From an uncultured Bacteroidales bacterium (GTDB lineage: Bacteria > Bacteroidota > Bacteroidia > Bacteroidales > UBA3663), in assembly GCA_905235375.1 (NCBI GenBank), contig CAJOLH010000054.1:1-43077 (forward strand): 43,077 bases of DNA. The letters are read 5' to 3'. The position numbers and the translations under genes are program-made. The notes under the pieces are model-generated. The model made no database searches and was not told the DNA's origin. It saw only the letters and a program-made list of their open reading frames with translations. Positions 40,437 through 43,077 of the stretch are shown piece by piece (positions within the stretch are counted from its first letter, which is position 1; each line of letters opens with the position of its first letter).

Positions 40437-40976
40437 GTTTTCGTAGATTTCGATGTTTTCGTAGTTTTTCGGAATCCTAAAATTGTTGGTTTAATTCCGA
40501 AAAAACACGAAAATACGAAAAAGACCGAAAATGGGATCACGGATCATGGGGATTCAACGGATGTCCGAAAAAGGGCACACAGATTCACACAGATCCACAC
40601 AGATTTTGCTTGCGCACTCCCGAGATAGTCTATTCCTCTACGGATTTCTCGGATTGAACGGATTTATTTTTGACCGAGCCGCTAATCTGATAAATCTGTG
40701 AAATCTGTAGAGATAAGAGGTCGGGTAAAGTCCGTGCAATCCGCCCAGTGGTCGGCGAAGCAATGACCACTGGTTTCCCTTGGGCTGACAGGTAATCCGT
40801 GTGATTCGTGCGATCCGTGATCGAAATGTGAAGGTCGCTTCGCTCAAAATTATAAAAAAATTTAATCAAAAAATTATAAGAAAAACGGGACGGTGTTGGT
40901 CACGGCTATTTTGGGCCATCTTCTTTTTGATAATTTTAAAAATTAATTTTCTTATAATTTTGAGCGAAGCGACCCC
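40437..40976. repeat. composite non-coding repeat, copy 2
   Basis: Same module order and orientation as 21963-22624: TTTTCG/CGAAAA half-palindromes (40437-40531), GGATCACGGATCATGGGGATT, CACAGAT stretch, the identical 66-base block (40633-40698), hairpin CCAGTGGTC/GACCACTGG (40745-40753 with 40765-40773), and the terminal inverted repeat (40833-40854 with 40953-40974, 22 bp). It lacks the extra 110 bases of copy 1. It fills the gap between yifB and the last GH43 gene. Confidence 0.88.
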
Positions 40977-41007
40977 AAACATCGTTTTGTTATCGACAAT
41001 CTGATAA

Positions 41008-41041
41008 ATTAATGATAATTCGCGATAATTCGTGTTAAAAG
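41008..41041. repeat. 34-bp inverted repeat, left arm, before the GH43 gene
   Basis: This stretch (AATGATAATTCGCGATAATT at its centre) is the exact reverse complement of 42829-42862 after the GH43 gene. Similarity extends outward on both sides, with GTTATCGACA kept at 40989-40998 and on the far side of the right arm. The GH43 start codon is 35 bases inside. Confidence 0.85.
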
Positions 41042-41075
41042 GAATATTTATTTCTAATTGTTTTGCTGAATTCCG

Positions 41076-42674
41076 ATGAAACAGAGACTTTGGTTATTGG
41101 TGATAGCCAGCTGCATGACACTGGTGAGCCTGGCGCAGATGGAGCCTTATCCAACCTATCCGAACCCCATTGTTTGGGCCGATGTGCCCGATCCCGACGT
41201 GATCCGTGTGGATGACACGTTCTATATGGTCACCACCACGATGCACCAGTTCCCGGGCGTGCCCATCATGCGGTCGAAGGACTTAGTGAATTGGGAGACC
41301 ATCGGTTATGTGGTGGATCGGCTGACCGATTCTCCGCGCTACGATATGCAGGGCGGCACGGTCTATGGTCGCGGCCAGTGGGCCACGTCGCTCAAGTATC
41401 ACAACGGGAAGTTCTACGTCCTCTTTGCCCCCAACGAGATGGGCGATATGGGGCGCTCCTACATCTATTCTGCGGTGGATCCTGCTGGTCCGTGGCAACT
41501 CGTGTCGCGCCTGCCGCATTTTCACGACTGCTCGCTGCTCTTCGACGACGATGGTCGCGTCTATGTGGTCTATGGCACGGGAGAACTGTGTGAGTTGAAG
41601 CCCGACCTTTCGGAGGTCATCGAAGGGAGCCACAGGAAGATCTTTGAGCGCGAAGCCGATGAGGTGGGTCTGCTCGAAGGTTCGCGCATGGTGAAGCACA
41701 ATGGCAAGTATTATCTGCTCATGATTTCGCAGGTCTGGGCACCCGGACGCCACCGCCGTGAGGTGTGCTATCGTGCCGATGACATCCACGGACCCTACGA
41801 GAAGAACGTCATCTTGCAATCCGACCTCGGCGGATTCCCCTACGTCGGGCAGGGCACCATCGTTGATTCGAAGGATGGCGACTGGTATGGCATCATCTTC
41901 CAGGATCATGGAGCCGTGGGGCGTGTCCTGACGCTGATGCCCTGCCGCTGGTTAGACGGCTGGCCGATGTTGGGCGACGAATATGGCAAGGTGCCCGAGC
42001 GTATGCGCACTGTGGTCAAAGGGCAACCTGTGACAACATTGATGATCAGCGATGACTTCGAAAGTCCGACGTTGGGCTTGCAGTGGCAGTGGAATCATAA
42101 CCCGAACGACGAAGCCTGGTCGCTCATCGAACGTCCGGGATACCTGCGTCTGAAGACGAGCCGCACGGCCGACAATCTTTATCTTGCCCCCAATACCATC
42201 TCCCAGCGCATGATGGGCCCTGCCTGCAGTGCGGAGATTGAACTCGACGTGTCGCACCTCAAGCTGGGCGATCGTGCAGGCTTCTGCGCCTTCAACGGGC
42301 ACAGTGGCGTTCTGACTGTCACGAAGCAAGGGAGGAAATATGTGCTCACCATGACCGAAGAAGTCGTCAACATGGATGGGCAGGAGAAGCAGGTGACCAG
42401 CGTGGAGCAGACCGAACGCGAACGAGTGGAGTTCAAGCAGGGAACTATCTGGCTGCGCATCGATGGAGATTTCTCCTTGGGACGCGATGTGGCAACCTTC
42501 TACTACAGCCTTGACGGACAGCAATGGAACCGCATCGGCCCCGACTACCAGATGCGCTTCGACTACCAGCGTTTCTTCATGGGCACACGCTATGCCATCT
42601 TCTGCTATTCCACCCGTCGCAAGGGCGGGTATGTGGATGTCAACGGCTTCTATTGCAGCACCCATTTCGAATAA
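41076..42674 (+). CDS. glycoside hydrolase family 43 (beta-xylosidase/arabinofuranosidase type)
   Basis: A 532-residue secreted enzyme with a signal peptide (MKQRLWLLVIASCMTLVSLA). The propeller (about 25-310) opens with NPIVWADVPDPDVIRVDDTF (Asp39 or Asp41 as base) and MVTTTMHQFPGVPIMRSKDL, with the acid Glu201 in LLEGSRMV. The C-terminal concanavalin-like domain (about 325-532) opens with SDDFESPTLGLQWQWNHNPN and holds WSLIERPGYLRLKT and FFMGTRYAIFCYSTRRKGGY, the PF17851 GH43_C2 pattern. The layout resembles subfamily 12-type enzymes on arabinan or xylan-like chains. It differs from the GH43 of the fusion protein. The gene is framed by 34-bp inverted repeats and by composite repeat copies. 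No strong promoter was found; a weak TTGTTTTG lies at 41058. Confidence 0.92.
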   Translation: MKQRLWLLVIASCMTLVSLAQMEPYPTYPNPIVWADVPDPDVIRVDDTFYMVTTTMHQFPGVPIMRSKDLVNWETIGYVVDRLTDSPRYDMQGGTVYGRGQWATSLKYHNGKFYVLFAPNEMGDMGRSYIYSAVDPAGPWQLVSRLPHFHDCSLLFDDDGRVYVVYGTGELCELKPDLSEVIEGSHRKIFEREADEVGLLEGSRMVKHNGKYYLLMISQVWAPGRHRREVCYRADDIHGPYEKNVILQSDLGGFPYVGQGTIVDSKDGDWYGIIFQDHGAVGRVLTLMPCRWLDGWPMLGDEYGKVPERMRTVVKGQPVTTLMISDDFESPTLGLQWQWNHNPNDEAWSLIERPGYLRLKTSRTADNLYLAPNTISQRMMGPACSAEIELDVSHLKLGDRAGFCAFNGHSGVLTVTKQGRKYVLTMTEEVVNMDGQEKQVTSVEQTERERVEFKQGTIWLRIDGDFSLGRDVATFYYSLDGQQWNRIGPDYQMRFDYQRFFMGTRYAIFCYSTRRKGGYVDVNGFYCSTHFE

Positions 42675-42697
42675 TCGAAAACAAAAATAACATGAGT

Positions 42698-42995
42698 GGT
42701 CGCATAGCTCAAAATTATAGAAAAATTAATTCAGAAAATTATAAGAAAAACGGGGCGAGAATGGTAACGGCTATTCGGACAAACTTATTTTGATAAGTAA
42801 CTGTTCAGAATTAACTATACATATTTTTCTTTTAACACGAATTATCGCGAATTATCATTAATTACTCAGCATGTCGATAACAGAAACGGACAGACCTCAG
42901 TGTCCTCCGCACCAGTGGACATTGCAGCGCAGTCCACTGATCTCCCTTGGACGAACAAGATTCCGTGTCTTTCGTGTATTCCGTGGTAGATACCT
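42698..42995. repeat. composite non-coding repeat, copy 3 (diverged and rearranged)
   Basis: GGTCGCATAGCTCAAAATTATA (in two parts, 42698-42719) and ATTATAAGAAAAACGGG correspond to the inverted-repeat module of copy 2, but the right arm is missing. Further on, CCAGTGGAC (42912-42920) and GTCCACTG (42932-42939) form the same hairpin as in the other copies with a compensated base change, followed by the kept TCTCCCTTGG and ATTCCGTG stretches. Modules are in a different order than in copies 1 and 2. Confidence 0.75.
42829..42862. repeat. 34-bp inverted repeat, right arm, after the GH43 gene
   Basis: Exact reverse complement of 41008-41041, with 1.79 kb between the arms. It lies between the two modules of composite repeat copy 3. 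Confidence 0.85.
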
Positions 42996-43077
42996 CCAAC
43001 GTTCTTTTTTTATCGAACACGGAAGACACCGAGGACACTGAAAATTAGCGGTTCCCAATGGAGGCCTGAGTGCGTTT
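42996..43077. other. end of window, no gene seen
   Basis: The last bases after the third composite repeat hold short ACACCGAGGACACTG-like repeats and no open frame or promoter that can be supported. Confidence 0.5.

Noticed and set aside
41008..42862. Insertion sequence or transposon around GH43
   Set aside because: No transposase or integrase between the inverted repeats and no clear target duplication. The motif also occurs in part near 14306, so a dispersed repeat is more likely.

Overview
The window looks like a chromosomal segment of a Bacteroidota species, most likely a gut or rumen Bacteroidales close to Prevotella. The reasons are two SusC/SusD pairs, start regions without Shine-Dalgarno sites, many promoters of the Bacteroidota type (TAnnTTTG at -7, TTTG at -33), a gingipain-type (C25) peptidase and many lipoprotein signals. 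The genus is an inference. No rRNA, tRNA, CRISPR array, transposase or phage gene was recognised.

Layout. 1-3040: a small secreted protein of unknown function, then a C25 peptidase broken by an in-frame stop and a frameshift. 3041-3900: a terminator and an array of eleven 42-bp palindromic units. 3920-6809: a three-gene envelope glycosylation operon (GT2 transferase, ArnT-like integral membrane transferase, lipid-A-disaccharide-synthase N-terminal family protein), convergent with a VanX-like D-Ala-D-Ala dipeptidase lipoprotein (6802-7614). 7803-9626: an MsbA-like ABC exporter. 9753-42674: genes mostly concerned with pectin and rhamnogalacturonan use: PL1 pectate lyase, a DUF5060/apiosidase-like hydrolase, L-rhamnose mutarotase, SusC/SusD pair 1 (SusC frameshifted), GH105 unsaturated rhamnogalacturonyl hydrolase, SusC/SusD pair 2, GH31, a two-domain esterase, a lipoprotein KdgF-like cupin, a GH43-PL10 fusion, a thioredoxin-fold lipoprotein, the YifB/ComM ATPase (housekeeping) and a second GH43.

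How the genes could work together (inference from families). PL1 and PL10 cut homogalacturonan by beta-elimination. The esterase removes ester groups that block them. GH43, GH31 and DUF5060 enzymes trim arabinose, galactose/xylose or apiose side chains. SusC/SusD import oligomers. GH105 removes the unsaturated uronic acid, the KdgF-like cupin opens it to the linear ketouronate, and RhaM interconverts rhamnose anomers. No hybrid two-component or SusR-type regulator lies in the window, so control must come from elsewhere.

The intergenic DNA is unusually structured and is the most novel part. It holds two unrelated 42-bp tandem arrays with the same architecture; an array of about 119-bp palindromes with a GxxExxY gene in its middle; a composite non-coding repeat of 500-650 bp in two full copies and one diverged copy, with a hairpin that covaries; long inverted repeats around the last GH43 gene; and a relic of a SusD 3' end in front of SusC 2. 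Several genes look broken (C25, SusC 1, SusD relic), which suggests recent recombination or sequence error; raw reads would tell these apart.
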